NCBI GenBank assembly: GCA_002317355.1
Contig: DCJC01000045.1
Span: 1-5,172, forward strand
Direction of reading: 5' to 3'
Origin: Prevotellaceae bacterium UBA1710
Lineage (GTDB): Bacteria > Bacteroidota > Bacteroidia > Bacteroidales > Bacteroidaceae
DNA: 5,172 nt
How positions within the stretch are numbered: the first letter of the stretch is position 1; each line of letters opens with the position of its first letter. The notes beneath the pieces were generated by a model. That model was not told where the DNA came from and searched no databases. It worked only from the letters and a program-made list of their open reading frames with translations. Shown here piece after piece: positions 1-5,038 of the stretch. The position numbers and the translations under genes are program-made.

Positions 1-49
1 AAAGCAGCTTGCTGCCAACAGATTTGAATTCATCGAACTCACGTTAAAC
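1..49. repeat. Tail of an interspersed repeat, cut by window edge
   Basis: The window opens with AAAGCAGCTTGCTGCC, which contains the small hairpin GCAGC-TT-GCTGC (4-15). The same motif recurs at 4096-4110 and 5040-5055, each time directly after AATTATTGTCAGTT. The similarity to the 4096 copy continues through GAATTC at about 27-32 and on to a TTAA. The stretch AATTCATCGAACTCACGTTAA (about 28-48) also matches an internal block of the large element near 4931-4951 with one change. This is therefore probably the right-hand end of another member of the repeat family whose body lies outside the window. Its function is unknown. Confidence 0.7.
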
Positions 50-253
50 TAATTGCCTCCAATTGCAAAATTACCAATAATTTTCCATTCCACCAAATAA
101 GAAAGGAAGAAACTTCTCGCCTAAAGTGTCATTATAGTGTCACGCAAAATCACAATAGTACCAAGTCGAGGTATATCACAAGGCACACACAACCAACCTA
201 TTTATCTATACATCAAACACTTACAATATCCACACCATTCACCCACGCCCTCC
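50..253. other. Intergenic stretch without recognisable gene
   Basis: No open frame with coding character is visible on either strand. The only structure noted is a pair of GTGTC-containing octamers, AAAGTGTC at 123-130 and TAGTGTCA at 135-142. They resemble the tandem octamers that follow at 254-285 and may be outlying members of that cluster. Confidence 0.5.
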
Positions 254-289
254 AAAGTGTCAAAGTGTCAAAGTGTCAAAGTGTCAAAA
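254..289. repeat. Four tandem AAAGTGTC octamers (left arm of inverted repeat)
   Basis: Four exact head-to-tail copies of AAAGTGTC occupy 254-261, 262-269, 270-277 and 278-285, followed by AAAAC. Positions 257-287 are perfectly complementary to 461-491, so this array is the left arm of a 31-bp inverted repeat around the A/T tract at 343-405. The 8-bp period is shorter than one DNA turn, which makes it unlike typical plasmid iterons. No function is assigned. Confidence 0.9.
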
Positions 290-342
290 CTTTTTTAGGG
301 TATTTTTTTGCAGAAACATGAAGAAATGATGATTTTACTTAC

Positions 343-405
343 ATATTATATATAATATAATAATAATATATAATATAATATATAATAATATATATAAATA
401 TATAA
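343..405. other. Pure A/T tract (63 bases) between octamer arrays
   Basis: Every base from 343 to 405 is A or T, mostly alternating ATA/TAT steps. This DNA should melt or extrude easily. It lies roughly midway between the two inverted octamer arrays, giving an arrangement of repeat, A/T-rich region, inverted repeat. A replication or nucleoid-binding role can be imagined, but nothing in the window, such as an initiator gene or DnaA boxes that I could recognise, supports it. Confidence 0.85.
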
Positions 406-460
406 GTATAATTGTTATTTTATCACACAGCCACAAAACATAAAAACGGAGAAATGCCTC

Positions 461-491
461 TTGACACTTTGACACTTTGACACTTTGACAC
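461..491. repeat. Inverted GACACTTT array (right arm)
   Basis: Three full GACACTTT units (463-470, 471-478, 479-486) and a partial GACAC (487-491), preceded by TT, form the exact reverse complement of 257-287. Any frame read through this array gives a repetitive VKVSKCQS-like peptide, so short ORFs crossing it are not reliable genes. Confidence 0.9.
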
Positions 492-571
492 ATAAGACAC
501 GCTGTCTTTTCGTTATGCCTTTGTTCTGCCATCGCTATAAACCCAACAAAGCTACTCCATTTGAGCGTTTG

Positions 572-626
572 CATAGGAGGAAAATGGGACTTACATAGGA
601 ATCATATAGGAACTACATAGGAATAC
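572..626. repeat. Degenerate 11-bp tandem repeat, five units
   Basis: Five consecutive 11-base units can be read: CATAGGAGGAA, AATGGGACTTA, CATAGGAATCA, TATAGGAACTA and CATAGGAATAC. The core is YATAGGAA. The period is close to one helical turn, so the GG steps would fall on one DNA face. The repeat could be a protein-binding array or simply a decaying minisatellite; the sequence does not decide. Confidence 0.6.
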
Positions 627-651
627 CATTCGTTCATCTCCCGTATTGCCA

Positions 652-721
652 AGGGGGTAAACTCAGTGAAGGTTCGTTCTATAAGCGAACAAGAAGCGAA
701 GGTTCACTGAGTTTACCCCCT
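652..721. repeat. 70-base hairpin with 19-bp perfect arms
   Basis: AGGGGGTAAACTCAGTGAA at 652-670 is exactly complementary to 703-721. After a 2-base mismatch the stem resumes with TTCG/CGAA (673-676 with 697-700) and TTCT/AGAA (677-680 with 692-695), leaving a small loop near 681-691. Neither strand has a T-run after the stem, so it is not an intrinsic terminator. It resembles an intergenic palindromic repeat or a miniature inverted-repeat element. A purine-rich strand follows to about 775. Confidence 0.8.
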
Positions 722-769
722 AGGTATAGCGAAGGAAGAGCGAAGGGATAATGAAGGAGAAAGGGAAAG

Positions 770-815
770 AAAAAATCTCCCTCACTCTGCAAGGGAGATT
801 GCAAAGTGAGGGAGA
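770..815 (-). terminator. Intrinsic terminator of the secreted-protein operon
   Basis: On the minus strand, TCTCCCTCACT (815-805) pairs perfectly with the complement of 776-786. The stem continues inward through a TGCA/TGCA pairing to a loop of about 8 nt. A run of T (complement of a771-a775 and the flanking purines) follows immediately. The stem begins about 30 bases after the stop codon of the 359-aa gene, where an operon terminator is expected. A second 8-bp hairpin, TAATCTTT/AAAGATTA at 824-847, overlaps the stop codon. Confidence 0.88.
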
Positions 816-844
816 GAATATATTAATCTTTATTTGAGAAAAGA

Positions 845-1924
845 TTAGTTTGCTTTCTTTCTGTACATTACAGGACGGATAGAAGCACCTTGATACTTGG
901 AGAGTTCTGTTGTAATTTTTGTTTGAGAATAATACACAACAAAAAATTCTTCATATGCAACAAAACATTTTGATCTATTACCGTCACATTCATTTGAAAG
1001 CAGGAATGCTTTTGGTCGGTCAAATAATCCACGAGCATCCTCATTAGTAGCATTATTGTAATAACCTACTCTTGGAATTTGAATGCTATTCCCATTTTTA
1101 GTAAATGAATAATAATCATTACTTCTGCTCAATGTGCATTTGGTCAAATAGCTCAACTCATCAGATGTTGGCATTCTCCAAGTGTTAACTAGTACCTTCT
1201 CAGTCGCAGAACCTTCTTTTGCAACCTCTTCATTGGTTCCACCCCACCATACATACGCAGCATCTTGTCCTAACGGCAAAGTTGTTCCATTTCCGCTATA
1301 TTTGTAGTTACCATCACCGAAATATGGACTTGGGTTAGCTACTACACTAGAAAAGATGTTCAATGCTCCTTTTACGCCATGAAGCTGATCATCCGCAATC
1401 TTACCTTTATTACAATAAACTGCTTCAGTTCCATTCTCGCCCCAAGCAAAAAAGACACCACCATCACTCTCTGATGAAGCGCCAAGATTCCATGGAGCCC
1501 AGACCAACTCGTATGTTCCATCCTCAAGCTTAATTTCCTGTCCAAGAGGTATTCCATCTTCTGCGGAAGGACGAGTACCCCACATACACTTGCCCTCAAA
1601 TAATTTCACGAAGAAATACGTATTATCTTGAGTAATAAAGTTTCTTATATCCGTTTGAGTACATTGTAACTTTTGAACACGAACTTTATTTGCATTGCCT
1701 ACCTGCCTGTAAACATCAACAGTATTATAGCCATCATTACAAAAGAAATCCGCTGAATATGTAAATTTCTGATTACTACTATAACCATTCAAACTCTTCA
1801 AATAAGCATTCACTCTGGTACTGGTACCAAATGTTGCTTTTGTCTCCTTATAATATTCTATTATCTGTGCATTAATCTGCGCACAAGATAGTAAGGTCAA
1901 TATGCTAAATATAATTTTTTTCAT
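845..1924 (-). CDS. Secreted FISUMP-like (paralogous domain) protein
   Basis: This gene encodes a 359-aa exported protein. A start at TTG 1936 would add four residues. I prefer ATG at 1922-1924 because it puts the signal peptide (MKKIIFSILTLLS...) at the very N-terminus and leaves the A-rich GGAAAAATC upstream. Cleavage is likely after INA near residue 19; an LLSC at 11-14 resembles a short lipobox, so a lipoprotein is possible. Residues about 21-115 are not recognised. Residues 127-353 look like the FISUMP / Fibrobacter major paralogous domain common in Bacteroidales surface proteins: VWAPWNLGASSE (141-152), FFAWGE (158-163), TWRMPTSDEL (248-257), NSIQIPRVGYYN (279-290) and the closing GASIRPV (346-352). 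Family members are exported; their ligand or activity is mostly unknown. It is the last gene of the operon, 21 bases after the small 53-aa gene and just before a terminator. I am confident that it is real and of this family, but not of its role. Confidence 0.9.
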   Translation of the reverse strand: MKKIIFSILTLLSCAQINAQIIEYYKETKATFGTSTRVNAYLKSLNGYSSNQKFTYSADFFCNDGYNTVDVYRQVGNANKVRVQKLQCTQTDIRNFITQDNTYFFVKLFEGKCMWGTRPSAEDGIPLGQEIKLEDGTYELVWAPWNLGASSESDGGVFFAWGENGTEAVYCNKGKIADDQLHGVKGALNIFSSVVANPSPYFGDGNYKYSGNGTTLPLGQDAAYVWWGGTNEEVAKEGSATEKVLVNTWRMPTSDELSYLTKCTLSRSNDYYSFTKNGNSIQIPRVGYYNNATNEDARGLFDRPKAFLLSNECDGNRSKCFVAYEEFFVVYYSQTKITTELSKYQGASIRPVMYRKKAN

Positions 1925-1945
1925 TGATTTTTCCAATTTAAATTA

Positions 1946-2107
1946 TTATTCACCATCTTCATCAAATGAAAATGAAGCAGACTTTGAGAATGCATTTCCT
2001 GTAGAATCTTTCGGACCAACTGTCAGATTTTGATCAGAACCCGCCAACAAAGATCTATCGGCCTTTAATTCATGAAACTTTGCGATTGGATGATTATATT
2101 TTTTCAT
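1946..2107 (-). CDS. Small 53-aa protein between two secreted-protein genes
   Basis: This frame starts at ATG 2107, 6 bases after the stop codon of the upstream gene, and ends in two consecutive TAA codons 21 bases before the next gene. The product begins MKKYNHPIAKFHELKADRSL, continues LLAGSDQNLTVG and ends in the acidic FDEDGE. There is no signal peptide or membrane segment. From memory, Bacteroidales, especially Prevotella, encode many 40-60 aa proteins of the form MKKY..P......L....LLA.S with an acidic tail, often next to secreted-protein genes; I know of no established function. The layout (conserved-looking N-terminus, AGS-type junction, variable tail) resembles a peptide precursor, but no modifying enzyme or peptidase transporter is visible here. 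Tight spacing on both sides and the absence of other genes in the gap support it as a real translated gene. Confidence 0.72.
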   Translation of the reverse strand: MKKYNHPIAKFHELKADRSLLAGSDQNLTVGPKDSTGNAFSKSASFSFDEDGE

Positions 2108-2113
2108 TTTATA

Positions 2114-3085
2114 CTACTTATTAAATAACTTTTTACCATTTACAATAACGATTCCCTTTGTGTCACTATTGACACGCTGGCCATTAAGATTGTATGCAGT
2201 TTTGCCTACAGCCAGCACATCTGTTATTCCATCTATAGAAGTTGACTCTTCATCTCCCATGCTGAATGAAACAGCCTTAGCACCTGCACCATCAACAACA
2301 AGATAAGCCTTAAAGCAAGGAACTTTAGTTCCTGTATATCTATAGAAGCCCACAACTGTATTTTCCTTATTATCAGATATACCTAATGTGTAAATATTTC
2401 TTGCAGTACCTTTATTATAGCCATACAACGACCATTTTAAGCTTGGGGCTGTCAATGTAGCACCAGCATCACTTAGAGGCGCATTAAACATAAAAGTTTG
2501 AGAACCAGAAGCAGGAATTTCACTTGATCTAACCAAAAGCGGAGTCTGTTTTGGTATGATTGTTCCTGCAGCCAATTTATTTCCCAATACTAATTCACTT
2601 TTCGTTGCATCATACGTTGGAGAATAAACATTCAAGCCTGTAGTCTCATCAGGTACTTCCATCACAAATGGAGAACAAATAGTTCCCCAACCTTGAGACA
2701 CTGCAGAAACTGTAACAGAAGGGCCATGAACTTCTTCATCATCTACGAACTCAATAGAAGCATGACAACTGGTTCGATCGATAAACAGGAGTGGCATATC
2801 ATGCGAATTATCTTTACTCATGTAAATCTGACCTGTTGACTTGGTTCCATCTTCAAAATTGTAGGCATCTGCACAGAAATTCATTCTGAAGAAATCATTC
2901 ACATCACTAGAATTAAAGGCATAAACAGACTCCTGAATGTAATTAGCATCATTTGCATCTTTTTCATTCATTTTTACCGTAACCTTCGCCTTCAAAGATG
3001 TAACCTTCGCCTTCAAAGATTGCGCTTGTGCCATACCAACGCTTAGCATTGATAAAGCTGAAAGAATTAGTAATTTTCTTTTCAT
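2114..3085 (-). CDS. Secreted protein with Prevotella-type C-terminal tail
   Basis: This gene encodes 323 aa and starts at ATG 3085 with a clear signal peptide (MKRKLLILSALSML, cleavage near AQA-Q at 21-22). Directly after it the heptad SLKAKVT occurs twice (residues 23-36). Residues about 37-122 are unrecognised and include four of the protein's five cysteines outside the signal peptide region (C71, C107) or near it (C137, C257 follow later). Residues 124-190 (VTVSAVSQGWGTICSPFVMEVPD..., then IIPKQTPLLVRSS) match the 'GW.T...PF...P' beta-rich segment found in many Prevotella surface proteins. The end (about 287-323, TAYNLNGQRV ... GIVIVNGKKLFNK) is the short C-terminal tail typical of those proteins and resembles type IX secretion sorting domains. 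It is the first gene of the operon behind the promoter at 3286-3293. It is probably exported and surface-associated; its ligand or enzymatic activity is unknown, and no catalytic motif is visible. Confidence 0.92.
   Translation of the reverse strand: MKRKLLILSALSMLSVGMAQAQSLKAKVTSLKAKVTVKMNEKDANDANYIQESVYAFNSSDVNDFFRMNFCADAYNFEDGTKSTGQIYMSKDNSHDMPLLFIDRTSCHASIEFVDDEEVHGPSVTVSAVSQGWGTICSPFVMEVPDETTGLNVYSPTYDATKSELVLGNKLAAGTIIPKQTPLLVRSSEIPASGSQTFMFNAPLSDAGATLTAPSLKWSLYGYNKGTARNIYTLGISDNKENTVVGFYRYTGTKVPCFKAYLVVDGAGAKAVSFSMGDEESTSIDGITDVLAVGKTAYNLNGQRVNSDTKGIVIVNGKKLFNK
2979..3020 (-). repeat. Exact 21-bp in-frame tandem duplication
   Basis: Positions 2979-2999 and 3000-3020 are identical. They encode SLKAKVT twice at the start of the mature 323-aa protein. 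The duplication keeps the reading frame and adds seven residues; perfect identity suggests a recent slippage event. Confidence 0.93.
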
Positions 3086-3285
3086 GTTTTATAAGTGTTA
3101 TAATTAATTACTACCAGCAACCCCGCATCGTCTCATTACATGGAAAAGTATAGATTTAGGAACTAAGTATATTTATACTGTTGCCCTCTCATGCTCTGAG
3201 TTTTTTCTTGACATTAAACAATCAATGATTAATATTAAAAGAAACATTTTAATCGATGCAGAGTCACACTTGCTCTATTTTTGTG

Positions 3286-3293
3286 CAAAGATA
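3286..3293 (-). promoter_or_regulatory. Bacteroidota -7 promoter box for the operon
   Basis: The minus strand reads TATCTTTG, an exact match to the Bacteroidota -7 consensus TAnnTTTG. The -33 position (around 3313) falls in a T-rich run on the minus strand without a clear TTTG, so the match is partial. Transcription would begin near 3280, leaving an untranslated leader of about 190 nt before ATG 3085. The leader contains the near-palindrome AGTATA-TT-TATACT (about 3167-3180) but no riboswitch that I recognise. Confidence 0.65.
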
Positions 3294-3317
3294 CGTTAAA
3301 AAACGGGATAAAAAAAA

Positions 3318-3374
3318 AAAAAATGCTAATTTTCTTCGTTTTTCGCGTCATTTTGAATAAAAAATGCTAATTTT
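3318..3374. repeat. 16-bp direct repeat between divergent promoters
   Basis: AAAAAATGCTAATTTT occurs exactly at 3318-3333 and again at 3359-3374, 41 bases apart, about four helical turns. Both copies lie between the minus-strand operon promoter (3286-3293) and the plus-strand promoter (3438-3468). The first copy sits just upstream of the expected -33 region of the operon promoter. This is a candidate operator pair, but low complexity weakens the case. Confidence 0.5.
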
Positions 3375-3437
3375 ACAAGTTAAAAGTATCATTTTCTATG
3401 AAAATTCACATATTTTCGTAGATTTTCCCATTTTTAT

Positions 3438-3468
3438 TTTGTAATATCGCAATAATTGCCTACCTTTG
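3438..3468 (+). promoter_or_regulatory. Canonical Bacteroidota promoter (TTTG-19-TAnnTTTG)
   Basis: TTTG at 3438-3441, a 19-base spacer, and TACCTTTG at 3461-3468 match the Bacteroidota sigma-ABfr promoter completely. The expected transcription start is about 3475. No protein gene follows on this strand; instead an intrinsic terminator ends at about 3558, so the promoter appears to drive a short RNA. Confidence 0.82.
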
Positions 3469-3474
3469 CCTTCG

Positions 3475-3558
3475 ATAATTTTTTATCTTTGTTCTTCAAA
3501 GATAATACACTCAATAAATGACTTCCCGCCTGCGAAGGTAGGAAGTCTTCTTTTTTTT
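3475..3558 (+). ncRNA. Candidate two-hairpin small RNA (~84 nt)
   Basis: A consensus promoter lies immediately upstream and a strong terminator closes the unit. Hairpin 1 is TTATCTTTG/CAAAGATAA (3483-3491 with 3497-3505), a perfect 9-bp stem with a 5-base loop. About 14 unpaired, A-rich bases follow. Hairpin 2 (3520-3547) is the terminator stem. The longest frame is a 7-codon ATG at 3518-3541 (MTSRLRR), too short to argue for a protein. It may be a trans-acting small RNA, or a leader whose downstream gene has been displaced by the repeats that follow. I do not recognise it as 6S, tmRNA, SRP or RNase P RNA. Confidence 0.6.
3520..3558 (+). terminator. Intrinsic terminator of the small RNA
   Basis: GACTTCC (3520-3526) pairs with GGAAGTC (3541-3547). 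The stem continues after one C-A mismatch and a G-U pair with CCT/AGG, capped by GCGA, a GNRA-type tetraloop. It is followed by TTC and eight T residues (3551-3558). There is no plus-strand protein gene upstream. Confidence 0.85.
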
Positions 3559-3581
3559 ACCCCACATTAAAATTTGAAAAC

Positions 3582-3650
3582 GCACCCTTGGTGCTTGAAC
3601 TGACAATAATCCAATCTCCACAATCTTTACAATCTTTATCAAATAAACAT
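3582..3650. repeat. Interspersed repeat copy A
   Basis: This copy begins with the hairpin GCACC-CTT-GGTGC (3582-3594), then TTGAACTGACAATAAT (3595-3610), then spaced CAATCT words, and ends at AATAAACAT. It is a direct repeat of 3958-4027. The hairpin loop differs between copies (CTT here, TTC there) while the stem is kept. Confidence 0.8.
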
Positions 3651-3660
3651 CATAACAAAG

Positions 3661-3956
3661 TGATTGGCATTTAAGCTATCGCCAGGAAAATGCCTTACGG
3701 CTGCAAAAATTGACTGTGTCATAAAATTGCTCCTCCGTCGCATAAAATATCATCTTACTCAATTGAGGAAAATGGACTTCGTCCTTAAGAAAATGCTAAC
3801 GCACGGAAACTACACCTGAATAGATTTTCCATCGCGAAGCGATATTTTACCCAATTGAATAAGATGATATTTTATGCGACAAAGGAGCAATTATTTTTAT
3901 TTTCTGGGCGCAAGCCATTTTCCAGCGACAGCAAAAATCCAATGAAATTACGGCTA
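3661..3956. repeat. ~300-bp imperfect fold-back element
   Basis: The two halves are inverted copies. The best part is 3726-3765 against 3852-3891: 40 bases with three differences. All three would pair as G-U in a minus-strand RNA. Outward, GCTATCGCC..GGAAAATGCC (3675-3694) matches the complement of the stretch near 3914-3932. Each arm carries small hairpins at equivalent places: GCC-TTAC-GGC (3692-3701) opposite GGC-GCAA-GCC (3907-3916), and GGAC-TTC-GTCC (3774-3784) opposite ATCGC-GAA-GCGAT (3831-3843). No ORF of note lies inside. It could be a folded RNA or a non-autonomous mobile element. Confidence 0.75.
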
Positions 3957-3957
3957 T

Positions 3958-4094
3958 GCACCTTCGGTGCTTGAACTGACAATAATTACCAATCTTCACA
4001 ATCTTACCAATCTTTTTCAATAAACATATAAACTCAAAGACGCATGAGAAATTAGGATTGTAAAGATTGGTAAGATTGGAAATTATTGTCAGTT
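3958..4094. repeat. Repeat copy B with inverted ends
   Basis: The hairpin GCACC-TTC-GGTGC (3958-3970) is followed by AACTGACAATAATT (3974-3987). The exact inverse AATTATTGTCAGTT closes the element at 4081-4094, giving a 121-bp core. The inner flanks are also inverted copies made of CCAATCTT-type words (about 3988-4012 against 4055-4080). The far side continues into AAAAGCAGCTTGCTGC (4095-4110), the tail found also at 1-16 and 5039-5054. Confidence 0.8.
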
Positions 4095-4098
4095 AAAA

Positions 4099-4131
4099 GC
4101 AGCTTGCTGCTAACCGTTTAGAATTCGATTA
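4099..4131. repeat. Repeat tail with GCAGC-TT-GCTGC hairpin
   Basis: The 4099-4110 hairpin and the following bases (TAACCGTTTAGAATTCGATT) are similar to positions 4-46 at the start of the window, so the repeat family extends beyond the AATTATTGTCAGTT end by at least about 30 bases in these two copies. Confidence 0.6.
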
Positions 4132-4172
4132 AAGAAAAATTCTTCGCTTGCACTATAGCACAAGCGAAGAAT
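4130..4172 (-). terminator. Intrinsic terminator of the 48-aa ORF
   Basis: ATTCTTCGCTTG (4139-4150) and CAAGCGAAGAAT (4161-4172) form a perfect 12-bp stem with a 10-base loop. On the minus strand the stem runs directly into TTTTTCTTTAATC. It lies 24 bases after the stop codon at 4196. The plus-strand side has no T-run, so the terminator serves the minus strand. Confidence 0.85.
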
Positions 4173-4195
4173 CATTATCTTTCATAAGACTGGCT

Positions 4196-4342
4196 TTACT
4201 TCACAGCCTCATAAACTTCATCAATTTCACCAGGGAATATTTCCCCTTTGAGTTGGCGAGAGATTACGCCTTTTATTTCTAATGGCGATAATTCAGGGTG
4301 TTGACGGACATAAGTGCGTAGTGTTTCAATAACTTCTTTCAT
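4196..4342 (-). CDS. Small 48-aa charged protein, function unknown
   Basis: This frame starts at ATG 4342 and ends at TAA 4196. The product begins MKEVIETLRTYVRQHPELS, continues PLEIKGVISRQLKGEIF and ends PGEIDEVYEAVK. It is rich in E, K and R with regularly spaced hydrophobic residues, suggesting two or three short helices. There is no signal peptide or membrane segment. Its complexity is normal and unlike the surrounding repeats, and a perfect terminator follows within 24 bases, so I consider it a real gene. A weak promoter candidate, TATACCATTG, ends about 35 bases upstream of the start. It is enclosed by the AACTGACAATAATT elements at 3974-4094 and 4497-5039 and may travel with them or simply sit between them. 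I do not recognise the family. Confidence 0.65.
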   Translation of the reverse strand: MKEVIETLRTYVRQHPELSPLEIKGVISRQLKGEIFPGEIDEVYEAVK

Positions 4343-4496
4343 AGATAATGTGTTGTTTGATTGGTTAATATCAATGGTATAAATTCACGCATTCACATAC
4401 GAAAACGTAGTGAGTTCTCTTTTATAACGCGCAAATAAAAACTATATTGTGTTTTTGTATAAAAAAAATCATAAATAATTTGCAGAAAGATGTTTT
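4343..4496. other. AT-rich upstream region of the 48-aa ORF
   Basis: This region presumably holds the promoter of the minus-strand 48-aa gene. No perfect TAnnTTTG box was found on the minus strand; the closest is TATACCATTG near 4373-4382, with one mismatch and a T-rich stretch at a suitable distance upstream. Confidence 0.35.
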
Positions 4497-4687
4497 TAAC
4501 TGACAATAATTAGTAACTCAGGTACCTCCCAAATATTTGTTATTTTAACGTAAATGCCCGTGAATTGCCCGCGAAGGTTTAGCTCGGCGGCCGTAGGGAA
4601 AGCCAATTATTTCGTAAATTTCTTTTTTTTGCTCGTGATTTAATAATTTAACGTAAGTTCGACGAATTTGTTAGTCTCTTGATTGAT

Positions 4688-4889
4688 GAGCCCCGAAGGT
4701 GGCGACACCTAAAAGGGCAGTCCGTGAGGGCTGTCAATTAGCGATATTTGATTGATGAGCGCCATAGGTGCGACATCTAAAAGCAGGGTGATACAATAGG
4801 TGTCGGACTTTCAGCCCTCACAAACCTACGCCATTCAATATAACAGCCCTCACGGACTGCCCTTTTAGGTGTCGCCCGCTTCGGGGCTC
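4688..4889. repeat. 46-bp inverted repeat with degenerate third copy
   Basis: GAGCCCCGAAG...GAGGGCTG (4688-4733) is mirrored at 4844-4889. The run TTGATTGATGAGC at 4679-4691 recurs at 4748-4760, starting a degenerate third copy with the hairpin GCGCC-ATA-GGTGC (4759-4771) and a CGACATCT/AGGTGTCG pairing (about 4771-4805). The block is GC-rich compared with its surroundings, which suggests a different origin or structural selection. Confidence 0.85.
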
Positions 4890-4948
4890 GCACATCCACC
4901 CCCGTTATTTTGCTGAATACCCAATATATGAAATTCGTCGAACTCACG

Positions 4949-4983
4949 TTAATTTACGAATAAATTCGCGGATAATTTACGGC
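4949..4983. repeat. Degenerate ~12-bp tandem repeat
   Basis: On the minus strand, CCGTAAATTAT, CCGCGAATTTAT and TCGTAAATTAA follow one another. Similar words (CCCGTGAATT, CCCGCGAAGG) appear in the opposite arm near 4557-4578, so the tandem pattern is an old part of the large element. Confidence 0.55.
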
Positions 4984-5038
4984 AAATTTTCGTTCGCCGA
5001 AGGCAAAAACAAAGATACCTGAGTAATTATTGTCAGTT

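Noticed and set aside
254..491. CRISPR array
   Set aside because: The octamers are contiguous with no spacers and far too short, and no cas gene is present.
335..574. 79-codon minus-strand open frame
   Set aside because: It runs through the octamer array and the pure A/T tract, giving VKVSKCQ repeats and a long I/L/Y run. There is no start context and no normal composition, so it is almost certainly not a gene.
868..1053. 61-codon minus-strand frame
   Set aside because: It lies entirely inside the FISUMP-like gene in another frame and has no protein-like features.
1372..1599. 75-codon minus-strand frame
   Set aside because: It overlaps the well-supported FISUMP-like domain in another frame and is a shadow.
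1934..1936. TTG as start of the FISUMP-like gene
   Set aside because: It would put four extra residues (MEKS) before a normal signal peptide; the ATG twelve bases later is the better start.
3180..3212. Plus-strand terminator (CTCA...TGAG then T-run)
   Set aside because: The stem is only about 4 bp and no plus-strand gene ends there.
3518..3541. Seven-codon leader peptide (MTSRLRR) in the small RNA
   Set aside because: The frame overlaps the terminator stem, lacks a ribosome binding site and has no downstream gene to attenuate.
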